The notes beneath the pieces were generated by a model that saw only the letters and a list, made by a program, of their open reading frames with translations, ran no database searches and was not told the origin of the DNA. Both the position numbers and the translations under genes were made by a program. A DNA stretch of 64,000 bases from Rhizobium rosettiformans W3. Its GTDB lineage: Bacteria > Pseudomonadota > Alphaproteobacteria > Rhizobiales > Rhizobiaceae. How positions within the stretch are numbered: position 1 is the first letter of the stretch; every line of letters begins with the position of its first letter. The DNA is taken from assembly GCF_004912135.1 (NCBI RefSeq), contig NZ_STGU01000009.1, positions 124,001 through 188,000 on the forward strand. The letters are read 5' to 3'. Below, piece after piece: positions 26,379 to 38,215 of the stretch.

Positions 26379-26396
26379 CTGTCACAAAACTGTCAT
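26379..26396 (+). promoter_or_regulatory. PHO box upstream of pit
   Basis: CTGTCACAAAACTGTCAT matches the PhoB consensus (two CTGTCAT repeats 11 bp apart) at 16 of 18 positions. It lies 150 bp before pit. In Sinorhizobium PhoB represses the low-affinity Pit system under phosphate limitation. Confidence 0.7.
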
Positions 26397-26545
26397 ATTG
26401 CGGCAGCGGCCCTTTATCGCTAGGGGCTTCTGCCATCAGATGGGATTTTCCGCACAGGCCAATAGATCGCGGATCAGGTTTCATCATCCGCCGCTAGAAA
26501 GAGAATGAGGAACCGGACAGGTAGCCTCGTCCGGAGACATCTCGC

Positions 26546-28051
26546 ATGGGCAAGACCAAGCCGAAACTCGTCAAGCCAACACTGGACAAGGATCTCGACA
26601 AGATCGCTCATGTGGAGGAAGCGGCGCACCACGTGTCGCGCGGATTCGCGCCACTCGGGATCGGGCTGATCTTCCTCGTCGTCGTGGCGGTGGTGGCTGC
26701 TGCGGTCGTCATGGACCGCCCCGGTGCTATGGTCATCGTTGCCGCAGCAGCGATCGGCGCCTACATGGCGATGAATATCGGCGCCAATGACGTCACCAAC
26801 AATGTCGGACCGGCCGTCGGCTCACGGGCCATGACCATGGGCGTGGCACTGGCGATTGCCGTCGTCTTCGAAACGGCGGGCGCGATGATCGCCGGCGGCG
26901 ATGTTGTGTCGACCATTTCGCGCGGCATCGTCGATCCGTCCAAGATGCCGAATGCGGATGTCTTCATCTGGGCAATGATGGCGTCCCTGCTTTCGTCGGC
27001 GCTCTGGGTCAATCTGGCGACCTGGATCGGCGCGCCGGTTTCGACGACCCATGCAGTGGTCGGCGGCGTCCTCGGCGCAGGCGTGGCGGCAGCCGGGATG
27101 TCGGCGGTCGATTGGGGCGTCATGGGCGGGATTGCCGCAAGCTGGGTGATTTCGCCCGTGCTCGGTGGCGTCATCGCTGCCCTCTTCCTCGCCTTCATCA
27201 AGGAATTCATCATCTACCGCGAGGAGAAGATCGAGGCTGCCCAGCGCTGGGTGCCGGTTCTGATCGGCATCATGACGGGATCCTTCATCGCCTATCTCGC
27301 ACTGAAAGGCCTCAACAAGCTGATCGCCGTCAGCCTCGTGCAGGCCTGCCTGATCGGTCTCGGCTTCGGTGTTCTCTCGTGGTGGCTGAGCGTTCCCCTG
27401 ATCCGGCGGCAGTCGCGCGGGCTCGAGAACCGCAACCAGTCGCTCCGCAAGCTCTTCCAGCTGCCGCTGATCTTCGCGGCTGCCCTGCTCTCCTTCGCCC
27501 ATGGCGCCAATGATGTGGCCAATGCGATCGGACCGCTCTCGGCCATCGTGCATGCAGCGCAGGACCACGAGATTTCCGGACAGGTCACGGTGCCGCTCTG
27601 GGTCATGGTGATCGGTGCCGCCGGCATTTCGCTCGGGCTTCTGCTCTTCGGGCCGCGCCTCATCCGCCTCGTCGGCGAGCAGATCACCAAGCTCAACCCG
27701 ATGCGCGCCTTCTGCGTTTCGCTGTCGGCAGCGATCACGGTGATCGTCGCCTCGGCGCTCGGCCTGCCCGTCAGCTCCACCCACATTGCCGTTGGTGCCG
27801 TCTTCGGTGTCGGCTTCTTCCGCGAGTGGTATACCCGCAACTCCAAGCGGCGCATGGAATACATGCGCAACAAGGCGGAGCGCTACGTGATCGAGCCGAA
27901 GCCGGAGCGCAATCCGGAAGAGATCCGCCGCCGCTATCTGGTGCGCCGTTCGCATTTCATGACGATCGTTGCTGCGTGGATCATCACGGTTCCGGCCTCC
28001 GCCGCACTTGCAGCCTTCCTGTATTGGGTTATGTCTCAGCTCGCTCTTTGA
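26546..28051 (+). CDS. pit: Inorganic phosphate transporter, PiT family
   Basis: A low-affinity phosphate (metal-phosphate) permease of the inner membrane, 501 aa with about ten transmembrane helices. The duplicated PiT signatures are intact: [20 protein letters not shown] (about 73-92) and [15 protein letters not shown] (about 318-332), each with the GANDV core. A 40-residue charged N-terminus precedes helix 1. No DUF47/PhoU-like partner gene (orfA in S. meliloti) is adjacent. A PHO box lies in the 173-bp upstream gap. rsmE follows 19 bp after the stop and may be co-transcribed. Confidence 0.93.
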   Translation: MGKTKPKLVKPTLDKDLDKIAHVEEAAHHVSRGFAPLGIGLIFLVVVAVVAAAVVMDRPGAMVIVAAAAIGAYMAMNIGANDVTNNVGPAVGSRAMTMGVALAIAVVFETAGAMIAGGDVVSTISRGIVDPSKMPNADVFIWAMMASLLSSALWVNLATWIGAPVSTTHAVVGGVLGAGVAAAGMSAVDWGVMGGIAASWVISPVLGGVIAALFLAFIKEFIIYREEKIEAAQRWVPVLIGIMTGSFIAYLALKGLNKLIAVSLVQACLIGLGFGVLSWWLSVPLIRRQSRGLENRNQSLRKLFQLPLIFAAALLSFAHGANDVANAIGPLSAIVHAAQDHEISGQVTVPLWVMVIGAAGISLGLLLFGPRLIRLVGEQITKLNPMRAFCVSLSAAITVIVASALGLPVSSTHIAVGAVFGVGFFREWYTRNSKRRMEYMRNKAERYVIEPKPERNPEEIRRRYLVRRSHFMTIVAAWIITVPASAALAAFLYWVMSQLAL

Positions 28052-28070
28052 TCCCGGAGACGAGACCATC

Positions 28071-28808
28071 ATGCGTGCCAATTACCGGATGCAGCGGCTC
28101 TATGTGACCGCCGACCTCAGCTTGAACCAGGCCTTCGAGGCGACGGCGGAACAGTTCAACTACCTCGCCAACGTGTTGCGCTTCGAAGAAGGGGCGGAAC
28201 TTCTGGTGTTCAACGGACGGCATGGCGAGTGGAAAGCGGCCGTGCATTTTCCGACGCGCAAGAAGATCCTGATCACGCCGATCGAAGAAACACGCCCGCA
28301 GCCCGAAAATTGCGATCTGCAGTTTCTCTTCGCGCCGCTCAAGGTCGGGCGCATGGACTATCTCGTGCAGAAGGCGGTCGAGATGGGCGCCGGCATCCTG
28401 CAGCCGGTGATGACGCAGCATGTGCAAGGCAAGATCGGCAGCATCGATCGTCTGCAGGCCAATGCCGTCGAAGCCGCCGAGCAATGTGGCATCCTGGCGA
28501 TCCCGCAGGTCCGGGAGTCGCTGAAGCTCAGGGACCTGCTCGACCGCTGGCCGGCCGATCGCCGGATCATCTATTGCGACGAAGACAGCGCCACGCAAAA
28601 TCCCCTGCCCGCTCTCTCGAAGATCGAGGAGACGTCCTTCGCGCTGCTGGTCGGGCCGGAGGGTGGCTTTTCGGAAGACGAGCGTGCGCTCTTGCGCTCC
28701 CTGCCCTTCGTGACGGCCATTCCGCTCGGTCCGCGCATCCTGCGTGCCGACACGGCCGCCGTGGCCGCCATGGCCGTTGTGCAGGCCGCCATCGGCGACT
28801 GGCGCTAG
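28071..28808 (+). CDS. rsmE: 16S rRNA (uracil1498-N3)-methyltransferase
   Basis: Methylates U1498 in the decoding site of 16S rRNA. The 245-aa SPOUT-class enzyme shows [12 protein letters not shown] at the N-terminal PUA-like domain, a [16 protein letters not shown] helix, and the SAM-binding trefoil knot: [13 protein letters not shown] (about 194-206) and [16 protein letters not shown] near the C-terminus. The ATG at 28071 follows GGAGACGAG. It lies 19 bp after pit, unrelated in function. Confidence 0.93.
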   Translation: MRANYRMQRLYVTADLSLNQAFEATAEQFNYLANVLRFEEGAELLVFNGRHGEWKAAVHFPTRKKILITPIEETRPQPENCDLQFLFAPLKVGRMDYLVQKAVEMGAGILQPVMTQHVQGKIGSIDRLQANAVEAAEQCGILAIPQVRESLKLRDLLDRWPADRRIIYCDEDSATQNPLPALSKIEETSFALLVGPEGGFSEDERALLRSLPFVTAIPLGPRILRADTAAVAAMAVVQAAIGDWR

Positions 28809-28950
28809 CCTCCATTTCCGCTTCACCTCGTTCCAGTTTTTTGAGTCGTGCTTGAGAGAATTTCACTTGCACGGCACATAAATCCGGTTCAATCAGCCAC
28901 AGTGATGGGCCTGCTTGGGCCCGCCTACGACGCCCAGCAAGGTAGCTTTC

Positions 28951-30324
28951 ATGGCCCGTGATACGACCGACCAGACCCCTCTCGGCACACTCGACGACAT
29001 GGCGGCCTACATGGCAGCCGGGGCCAAGCCGAAGGAGAAGTTCCGGATCGGCACCGAGCACGAGAAGTTCGCCTTCTTCCGCGCCGACAACAGCCCCGTT
29101 CCCTATTTTGGCGAAGCCAGCATCTCCGCCCTTTTGACCGGTATGCAGGCCAAGCTCGGCTGGGAGCCGATCATGGACGGCGAGAACATCATCGGGCTCG
29201 GTGAACAGCACGGCATGGGCGCGATCTCGATTGAGCCCGGCGGCCAGTTCGAACTTTCGGGCGCGCCGCTCGAGACGCTGCACCAGACCTGCAAGGAATC
29301 CAACCAGCACCTCGCCGTGCTGCGTGATGTCGCAGAACCCATGGGCATCCGTTTCCTCGGCATCGGTGGCAGCCCGAAATGGTCACTTGCCGAGACGCCG
29401 CGCATGCCGAAATCGCGCTACGAGATCATGACCCGCTACATGCCGAAGGTCGGCAGCCAGGGTCTCGACATGATGTACCGGACCTGCACGATCCAGGTTA
29501 ACCTCGACTTCTCCTCGGAAGCCGACATGCGCCAGAAGATGCGGGTGTCGATGAAGCTGCAGTCGCTGGCGACCGCGCTCTTTGCCTCCTCGCCTTTCAC
29601 CGAGGGCAAGCCCAACGGGCTTCTGTCCTGGCGCGGCGACATCTGGCGCGACACCGACAACCGCCGCGCCGGCGTTCTGCCCTTCACCTTCTCCAAGGAC
29701 TTCTCCTTCGGCGACTACGTGAACTGGGCGATCGATGCGCCGATGTATTTCGTGGTCCGCGACGGAAAGTATCACGACTGCACGCACATCACCTTCCGCC
29801 AGTTCATGAATGGTGCACTCAAGGGCGAGATCGCCGACTGGGAACCGCAGCTCGGCGACTGGACCAATCACCTGTCCACCCTCTTCCCGGACGTTCGCCT
29901 GAAGCGCTTCCTCGAAATGCGCGGCGCCGACGGTGGCCCGTGGAGGCGCATCTGTGCGCTGCCGGCGCTCTGGGTCGGTCTGCTCTACGACGACGCGGCT
30001 CTGGCAGCCGCGGACGAAATGACCGCCGGCTGGACGGTCGAGGATGTGGTGGCCATGCGCGACGCCGTTCCGGCGCAGGGGCTGAAGGCGTCTGTTGCCG
30101 GACGGCCGCTGATGGAGGTTGCGCGCGAGGTTGTCGAGATCTCCCGCACTGGCCTCAAGGCCCGGGCGCAGCTCAACGCCGAAGGCCAGGACGAGAGCGT
30201 CTTCCTCAACACGCTGGACGAGGTTCTCGCCAAGCGGACGACACTCGCGGACGATATGCTGGCACTCTATCACGGCCGCTGGAACGGCTCGGTCGATCCG
30301 GTTTTCGTGGACTACCAGTACTGA
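28951..30324 (+). CDS. gshA: Glutamate--cysteine ligase
   Basis: The first step of glutathione synthesis, joining Glu and Cys with ATP. The 457-aa enzyme is of the alphaproteobacterial/plant type: FRIGTEHEKFAFF (about 33-45, metal-binding Glu/His), GAISIEPGGQFELSGAPL (about 89-106), MPKVGSQGLDMMYRTCTIQVNLDFSSE (position 160-186), and FMNGALKGEIADWEPQLGDW. The ATG at 28951 is preferred over 28915 because the family begins near here and AAGGTA precedes it. A single gene. Confidence 0.93.
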   Translation: MARDTTDQTPLGTLDDMAAYMAAGAKPKEKFRIGTEHEKFAFFRADNSPVPYFGEASISALLTGMQAKLGWEPIMDGENIIGLGEQHGMGAISIEPGGQFELSGAPLETLHQTCKESNQHLAVLRDVAEPMGIRFLGIGGSPKWSLAETPRMPKSRYEIMTRYMPKVGSQGLDMMYRTCTIQVNLDFSSEADMRQKMRVSMKLQSLATALFASSPFTEGKPNGLLSWRGDIWRDTDNRRAGVLPFTFSKDFSFGDYVNWAIDAPMYFVVRDGKYHDCTHITFRQFMNGALKGEIADWEPQLGDWTNHLSTLFPDVRLKRFLEMRGADGGPWRRICALPALWVGLLYDDAALAAADEMTAGWTVEDVVAMRDAVPAQGLKASVAGRPLMEVAREVVEISRTGLKARAQLNAEGQDESVFLNTLDEVLAKRTTLADDMLALYHGRWNGSVDPVFVDYQY

Positions 30325-30436
30325 GCCTTCGCTCTTGCCGCCGCATGCATTTCAGCAAGGTGGCAAAAAGCGGTTTGCTGAGGGACCTTTCCGGATATAG
30401 TGCGGAATCATCTGCACGCATCCGGGGAGAAATGCC

Positions 30437-31345
30437 ATGCTGCCACTGTTCGACATGATGCTGCAGGCGCAAAACGGCATGGCGATGGACGCCATGGCCA
30501 AGCAATACGGCCTGGCACAGGAACAAGCGGCCAAGGCAGTCGCGGCGCTGATGCCGGCCTTTGCCTCGGGCTTCAAGCGCAACACCACCAACCCTTACGA
30601 TTTCTCGGCCCTGTTTCAGGCGATGGCATCGGGCAATTATGCCAAATATTTCGAGGATATGAGCTCGGCCTTCACGCCGCAGGGGATCGCCGACGGCAAT
30701 CAGGTGCTGCAGCAGCTCTTCGGCTCCAAGGAAGTCTCGCGCGCGATCGCCGCGCAGGCCGCGCAACTGACCGGCATCGGACAGGACATCCTGAAGCAGA
30801 TGATGCCCGTCATGGCCGACACGCTGATGGGCGGCCTCTTCAAGCAGAGCACCGGACAGTTTCCTGGCGCCAACGCCTTTGCCGGCACGCCGATGGCAGC
30901 GATGATGCAGCAATGGCTGGAAAGCACCGGTCTGCAGCCGAAGCCGCAGCCGCAGGCGGCCACCATGTTCGACAACCCCTTCACCCGCGCCTTCCAGGAA
31001 ATGATGGGCGCGACGCAGAAGAAGCCCGAGCCCCAGGCGCCGGCCAATCCCTTCCTCGACAATCCCTTCACCAAGGCGTTCCAGGACATGGCGGCGGCCT
31101 ATACGGCGCAGATGACGGGCAAGCCGGCCGAAGCGCCGAAGCCAGCGCCGGAGCCCGAGAAGACGCCGGAGAAGGAAGCGCAGGAGAGCTTTTCCGCGAT
31201 GATGAACACGATGTTCGACAGCGGACTGGAAGTGCAAAAGAGCTATCAGAAGAGCATGGAGCAGATCTTCGAGACCTATCTCTCTGCTTCGCGCAATGAT
31301 GCGTCTGCAGCTGACGAGCCGGCGGCCGAGCCGAAGAAATCCTGA
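30437..31345 (+). CDS. DUF937 family protein
   Basis: A 302-aa soluble protein. The N-terminal DUF937 helical domain (LFDMMLQAQNGMAMDAMAKQYGL to about residue 135) is followed by a Pro/Lys/Glu-rich linker region. The linker contains a repeated motif, FDNPFTRAFQEMMG (about 175-188) and LDNPFTKAFQDMAA (about 206-219). A helical C-terminus is rich in Met, Gln and Glu. Function unknown; repeated NPFT-AFQ motifs suggest protein binding. A strong terminator follows. Confidence 0.7.
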   Translation: MLPLFDMMLQAQNGMAMDAMAKQYGLAQEQAAKAVAALMPAFASGFKRNTTNPYDFSALFQAMASGNYAKYFEDMSSAFTPQGIADGNQVLQQLFGSKEVSRAIAAQAAQLTGIGQDILKQMMPVMADTLMGGLFKQSTGQFPGANAFAGTPMAAMMQQWLESTGLQPKPQPQAATMFDNPFTRAFQEMMGATQKKPEPQAPANPFLDNPFTKAFQDMAAAYTAQMTGKPAEAPKPAPEPEKTPEKEAQESFSAMMNTMFDSGLEVQKSYQKSMEQIFETYLSASRNDASAADEPAAEPKKS

Positions 31346-31369
31346 TCTTTGCTTCCTTTCCTGAAACGA

Positions 31370-31397
31370 AAAACGGCGCGGTCTCCCGCGCCGTTTT
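31370..31397. terminator. Bidirectional terminator
   Basis: A perfect 12-bp stem AAAACGGCGCGG/CCGCGCCGTTTT with a TCTC loop. A-rich and T-rich flanks let it act for both the DUF937 gene and the convergent chemoreceptor gene. Confidence 0.85.
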
Positions 31398-31417
31398 CAC
31401 TTGCGAGGTTAGTCGCC

Positions 31418-33955
<2,538 letters not shown>

Positions 33956-34046
33956 TCATCGCTGACATACGCTCGTTAGCAACAGGTTACTTCCCGAGGC
34001 TTTTCCCTTCATATTTCACAATAGAGATCGTTATTTTAGCGTTTAT

Positions 34047-34082
34047 GAAAAAAGCCCGGCCCACAGGAGCTGTGGCCGGGCA
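34047..34082 (-). terminator. Terminator of the DUF1127 gene
   Basis: GCCCGGCCCACAG and CTGTGGCCGGGC form a stem with one bulge around GAG. On the minus strand it runs into six T residues. Confidence 0.7.
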
Positions 34083-34127
34083 AGAGGCAGGGCTATTGGC
34101 TGTCACCCTGCGGGGATGGGAGGAGGC

Positions 34128-34439
34128 TCAGTCTGTCCTCTGGCCGCGTATGGATCGCTCTGCGCGGCGGCGCGCGAGACGGGCCAGTTGCAGCGAAGGA
34201 TCGTCAGTCAGGCCATGTCGGCGCAACACGTCCCGAACGTCTCCGCGGCTCAGACCGAGGTCGTTCAGAAGGCGCTCGTCGAGATCGGCGAGACTGTTCG
34301 CTGCGAGGCGATTGCGAAGCGCCACACGAAGGGATCCGAGCCATCCAGCCAGCTGATAAAGACGCGCGGCAAGCGTCCGGTTCGGCCGTTCGGTGGCGAG
34401 GTCGAGGTCAAAATCGAAGATCCGATCGTTCGTGCGCAT
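34128..34439 (-). CDS. DUF1127 domain small protein
   Basis: A 103-aa basic protein. The C-terminal half has the DUF1127 signature LADLDERLLNDLGLSRGDVRDVLRR (about 54-78; Arg-rich, containing L-x-D-L-G-L). Short DUF1127 proteins in Agrobacterium and Brucella affect RNA turnover and phosphate or stress physiology. The N-terminal 40 residues are variable. The ATG at 34439 gives the family's usual size; the frame is open further upstream to 34634 without good starts. It is divergent from a LysR gene. Confidence 0.8.
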   Translation of the reverse strand: MRTNDRIFDFDLDLATERPNRTLAARLYQLAGWLGSLRVALRNRLAANSLADLDERLLNDLGLSRGDVRDVLRRHGLTDDPSLQLARLARRRAERSIRGQRTD

Positions 34440-34632
34440 GGCTATCTTCCTTTCAGCAGGCACGAGAAGACGAACCCGTCTGCGGGCGCAGACAGGTGAC
34501 GAGGTTCGAGGTGGATGAATGGCCGGAGACCGGTCGGTGAGGATTACGATTGCGAAGATGCCGAAAGGATATTGATCAGTCCAACGAATGTTTCTAATGG
34601 TAGTCATCAACCCTTCTGATGGATGACTTCCC

Positions 34633-35586
34633 ATGTCGGCTCCCCTCGATATCGATCAGTTGCAGACCTTCATCGCCATCGTCGACACCGGCAGCTTCAC
34701 CAAGGCTGCAGGGCGCGTCTTCAAGACCCAGTCCGCCGTCTCCATGCAGATGCGCCGGCTGGAAGAACGTGTCGGCAAACAGCTGTTCATCAAGGATGGT
34801 CGGGGCAACCGCCTGACTGCTGATGGTGACAAGCTGCTCAACTATGCCCGGCGGATCATCCGACTGAATTCCGAGGCGATCGCCGCCTTCGACGACAACA
34901 GGCTCGAGGGCACGCTGAGGATCGGTACGCCGGACGACTATGCGGACCGTTACATGCCGGAGATCATCGGTCGCTTCGCCAAGACCCATCCGAATGTGGA
35001 GCTCTATATCGTCTGCGAACCGTCGATGGACCTTGCCGACAAGATGGCAAAGGGTGAACTCGACATCGCGCTGGTAACGCACAATCCGCTGCTCCGGCAA
35101 TCCGATGTGGTGCGAACCGAGCCGCTTTGCTGGGTGGGCTCCGCCAACCATCCGCTGAAGGAAGACGCACCGGTGCCGCTCGCGGTGGGCCGCCGGGACT
35201 GCCAGTGGCGGCAGCTTGCCTGCTCGGCGCTCGATGCTGACGGTCGCGATTACCAGATCCTCTTCACGAGCTGGTCCTCGACCGTCGTCGCAGCGGCGGT
35301 TCTCGCCGGCATGGCCGTTTCGATCCTGCCGGAATCCGCACTTCGGACGGGCATGAAGGTATTGACGGCCAATGACGGCTTCCCGCCCCTTCCACCCGTT
35401 CAGATCGGCCTGATGAAGCGCCCGGGGCTTTCGACCTCACTCGTCAATGCGATCACCGACCATATCACCGCCTGCCTCGACAACATCACGCCGGCGCAGG
35501 TGGAGGACGACATGGATGGCGAGCCGAAGACGATCTCGCGTTACTATCCGCGGCTGCGCGCCGGGAACATGATCCCCGGCTGGTAA
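34633..35586 (+). CDS. LysR regulator, LsrB/VtlR-like
   Basis: A 317-aa transcription factor. The winged-helix domain is DIDQLQTFIAIVDTGSFTKAA through MQMRRLEERVGKQLF (about 6-53). The effector domain has several cysteines (YIVCEPSM, EPLCWVG, RRDCQWRQLACSALD), as in the redox-sensing LsrB of Sinorhizobium. Orthologues (VtlR) in Agrobacterium and Brucella control AbcR small RNAs and DUF1127 proteins, and here a DUF1127 gene is divergent 193 bp away. Orthology is inferred from the N-terminal sequence and context, not from alignment. Confidence 0.8.
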   Translation: MSAPLDIDQLQTFIAIVDTGSFTKAAGRVFKTQSAVSMQMRRLEERVGKQLFIKDGRGNRLTADGDKLLNYARRIIRLNSEAIAAFDDNRLEGTLRIGTPDDYADRYMPEIIGRFAKTHPNVELYIVCEPSMDLADKMAKGELDIALVTHNPLLRQSDVVRTEPLCWVGSANHPLKEDAPVPLAVGRRDCQWRQLACSALDADGRDYQILFTSWSSTVVAAAVLAGMAVSILPESALRTGMKVLTANDGFPPLPPVQIGLMKRPGLSTSLVNAITDHITACLDNITPAQVEDDMDGEPKTISRYYPRLRAGNMIPGW

Positions 35587-35592
35587 GGCAGA

Positions 35593-36219
35593 TCAGAAGG
35601 CAAAGATGCTGCCGCGAATGACGCGGCGCCACTGCGCCAGATGGGCTTCCGCGACCTCATCCGGCTGCTGGGTCGTGAAGCGGATGACCTCGCCGGTGGC
35701 GAGGATCATCAGCTTGATATTGACGCGAAAGCGCTCGAACTCGCTTTGCGGCACCAGATGAGCCAGATCGCGGTAGAAGCTGGCGATGATCTGTTCGTGA
35801 AAATCGTTCGACAACTGGGAGAGGTCCTTGTCGACAACGATTGCCTGCCACAGCGTCATGTAGATGCGCTGGGCGCGGAACATGCCATAGAGTTCGATGA
35901 GACTTTCCGACGCGCGCTCTGCCGCCTCGTCCAAAGTCTCGACGTCTGCAAAGATCTGCCGGATGAAGCCTTCCAGCTGTGCGGAGAAGCGCTCGTGCAG
36001 CGCCTTGATGACCGCCGCCTTCTGCGGGAAAAACTGGTAGAGGGAGCCAATCGAGATGCCCGCGCGCTGCGCGATCTCGCTCATGGTCGTCTCGACAACA
36101 CCTTTCTCTAAGAAAAGCTCGATCGCGGCCTCCAGGATCGCCTCCAGCCGCTGGATGCTTCTCTCCTGTTGCGGCTTCTTGCGCAGCTCCAGCCGCCCTT
36201 CGACCACCTGATCGCTCAT
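35593..36219 (-). CDS. TetR-family regulator
   Basis: A 208-aa repressor. The N-terminal TetR helix-turn-helix is clear: ILEAAIELFLEKGVVETTMSEIAQRAGISIGSLYQFFPQKAAVIKAL covers about 29-75. The C-terminal ligand domain is helical and unassigned. The ATG at 36219 has GGGGAG upstream; a start at 36246 is possible but less likely. It is convergent with the LysR gene (six bases between stops). Its target may be the gene cluster upstream, but no operator is obvious. Confidence 0.88.
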   Translation of the reverse strand: MSDQVVEGRLELRKKPQQERSIQRLEAILEAAIELFLEKGVVETTMSEIAQRAGISIGSLYQFFPQKAAVIKALHERFSAQLEGFIRQIFADVETLDEAAERASESLIELYGMFRAQRIYMTLWQAIVVDKDLSQLSNDFHEQIIASFYRDLAHLVPQSEFERFRVNIKLMILATGEVIRFTTQQPDEVAEAHLAQWRRVIRGSIFAF

Positions 36220-36357
36220 TGCACTCCCCGATGAGACAGCCTTCATGGCTGCTTAACATTTGTTACCGGAATAGGTCAGCGGCCTCGCAAAAGCGTTAAC
36301 GGCGCCGTGCGAGAGGAAAATTGTTCGTTTTCACACAAAAAAGGTCGCTTCTACGCG

Positions 36358-37521
36358 TCACCCGTCCACATGCAGATGACGCTCCCGTGCCAGATCGAAG
36401 ATCTGGATGCCGTCCTTGGGTCGACCGCGATGCCGCCACTTCGGATGTTTAAGCGTGTAGGTCGCGTCGTCATAGCCGGCTTTCCAATGTTCCTGGATGG
36501 AACTGCGGGAGAACTCGGCGTCCATGGCATGGGTCGCATGGGAGGCGCGGCGGTGGATGAGATGGACAATCGTCACGTCATATTCATGGCCGATGGAGCG
36601 GAGGATCTGCGCATCCTCGTCATCGCGGAACTCGGGCGGCAGCTTTTCAAGCAGACGCTTGGCGGCACGGCGGACGATCTGTCGGCGGGCGAAATCATCG
36701 GTGTTCATGCGCGTTCGGCTGGAATAGCGGATTTCCTTGATGCGGCTTTCGACCTCGAACTGGTCACGCGGCATGTCGCCACGGGCATTGAAGAGGTCGA
36801 CCTGGAAGATTTCCAGATCCCGCGAGGCGTCGTTGACGTTCAGCACATGCTGCAGCGGCGTGTTGGAGACGAGGCCTCCGTCCCAGTAATGGCGACCGTC
36901 GATCTCGATCGGCGGAAAGCCGGGCGGCAGAGCGCCGGAGGCGGCGACATGGCGGGCATCGAGCCGGGTCTTGCGATTGTCGAAATAGGCGAAATTGCCG
37001 GAGCGGATGTCGACCGCCCCCAGGCTGAGTCTGGTCTGGCAATCATTGAGGAGATCGAAGTCGACGAGCCGTTCCAGCGTCTTCATCAGGGGCTCAGTGT
37101 CATAGGCGCTTACCCGCAGGTCCGGATTAGTCAGCAGCTGATGGGGTGTGACCAGACGTGGGGAAAAGAAGCCCGGAATGCCGAAGGCGGTGGCGACCAT
37201 GGCTGCAGCGTCGTTCTGGATGCGCCGGAGCGTGTTGTCCTGCGCAGTCCAGCCGAAGTTGAGGCTGGAAGAGACCGTATTCCAGAAGTCCCGAAGATTG
37301 GCGATCCGCTTTTCCCGCGGGCTGCCTGCGATGATGGCGGCATTGATGGCGCCGATGGAGATGCCGGCGAGCCAGTCGGGCTCCACCTCGTTTTCATGCA
37401 GGGCTTCGTAGGCACCGGCCTGATAGGCTCCAAGCGCGCCGCCCCCCTGGAAGACGAAGATGCGATCGGTGGCTGCGTTCGTTCCTGTCTCGGTGTTAGT
37501 CTCTGCCATGGGCCTGTCCAT
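36358..37521 (-). CDS. Patatin-like phospholipase
   Basis: A 387-aa predicted lipid acyl hydrolase. The oxyanion loop FQGGGALGAYQAGAYEAL (about 24-41), the nucleophile elbow GISIG (Ser at about 55) and the catalytic Asp motif YWDGGLVSNTPL (about 213-224) are all present, so the Ser-Asp dyad is intact. The C-terminal part resembles DUF3734 found in many rhizobial patatins. No signal peptide. The start may be ATG 37521 or 37509. Substrate unknown; in this family roles range from membrane turnover to toxicity. Confidence 0.88.
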   Translation of the reverse strand: MDRPMAETNTETGTNAATDRIFVFQGGGALGAYQAGAYEALHENEVEPDWLAGISIGAINAAIIAGSPREKRIANLRDFWNTVSSSLNFGWTAQDNTLRRIQNDAAAMVATAFGIPGFFSPRLVTPHQLLTNPDLRVSAYDTEPLMKTLERLVDFDLLNDCQTRLSLGAVDIRSGNFAYFDNRKTRLDARHVAASGALPPGFPPIEIDGRHYWDGGLVSNTPLQHVLNVNDASRDLEIFQVDLFNARGDMPRDQFEVESRIKEIRYSSRTRMNTDDFARRQIVRRAAKRLLEKLPPEFRDDEDAQILRSIGHEYDVTIVHLIHRRASHATHAMDAEFSRSSIQEHWKAGYDDATYTLKHPKWRHRGRPKDGIQIFDLARERHLHVDG

Positions 37522-37692
37522 TCTTTGCTGCAGTGCAATAGATAGGCCGTTTGGCGGAAGCCTGCCAGTATGTCAGGCTTCACTCAGTGTTCACTTTTGC
37601 AGCGTTTCCTTCGGGATCATCCCAAAAGAAATTCGAGGCGCCGCTGCACTTTCGGATTATTGGAGAGAAGCACACTGTTTCAAGGAAGCCTC

Positions 37693-38145
37693 ATGAACCG
37701 TCTCCTTCGCCTCCTGCTCATCGCATTCTCTGTCATCCTTGCCGGGTCTCCCGCGAGCCGGGCCGATGAGGCGTCGGTGGACGAGCAGATCGAGACGCTG
37801 CTCGGACCGGCTGGCGACTACAAGGAGCTTTTCTATGCCTTCAAGGTCGCTCTCGAGGAGGGCAAGTCGGATATCGTGGTGAGCCTGGTCAATTATCCGA
37901 TCATCGTCCGGATCGACGGTAATGAGGAGACCTATGCGTCCGAGGAGGAGTTGCGCGACGGGTATGACGATGTCTTCACCGACGCCATTCTGGAAGCGGT
38001 CGCGAACCAGGAGTATGGCGATCTCTTCGTCAATTCGGAGGGCGTGATGATCGGCAATGGCGAGGTCTGGATCACCGGCATCTGTGACGACAATGCCTGT
38101 TCGACCGCAACGCCGCGGATCATGACAATCCAGTCCGGCGAATAA
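37693..38145 (+). CDS. Exported hypothetical protein
   Basis: A 150-aa protein with a signal peptide (residues 1-23, cleavage near SRA-DE). The mature part is acidic and has an SnoaL/NTF2-like arrangement (EEELRDGYDDVFTDAILEAV followed by strand-rich VMIGNGEVWITGIC), with Cys residues at ICDDNAC near the end. Family not firmly recognised. AAGGAAG lies close before the ATG. Divergent from the patatin gene. Confidence 0.6.
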   Translation: MNRLLRLLLIAFSVILAGSPASRADEASVDEQIETLLGPAGDYKELFYAFKVALEEGKSDIVVSLVNYPIIVRIDGNEETYASEEELRDGYDDVFTDAILEAVANQEYGDLFVNSEGVMIGNGEVWITGICDDNACSTATPRIMTIQSGE

Positions 38146-38215
38146 GATCAGACGTCCGGCGTCCGCGACGGGTGAAGGGCGGCAAACGCGTGCCGCCCCC
38201 GTTGATCAAACAAAT

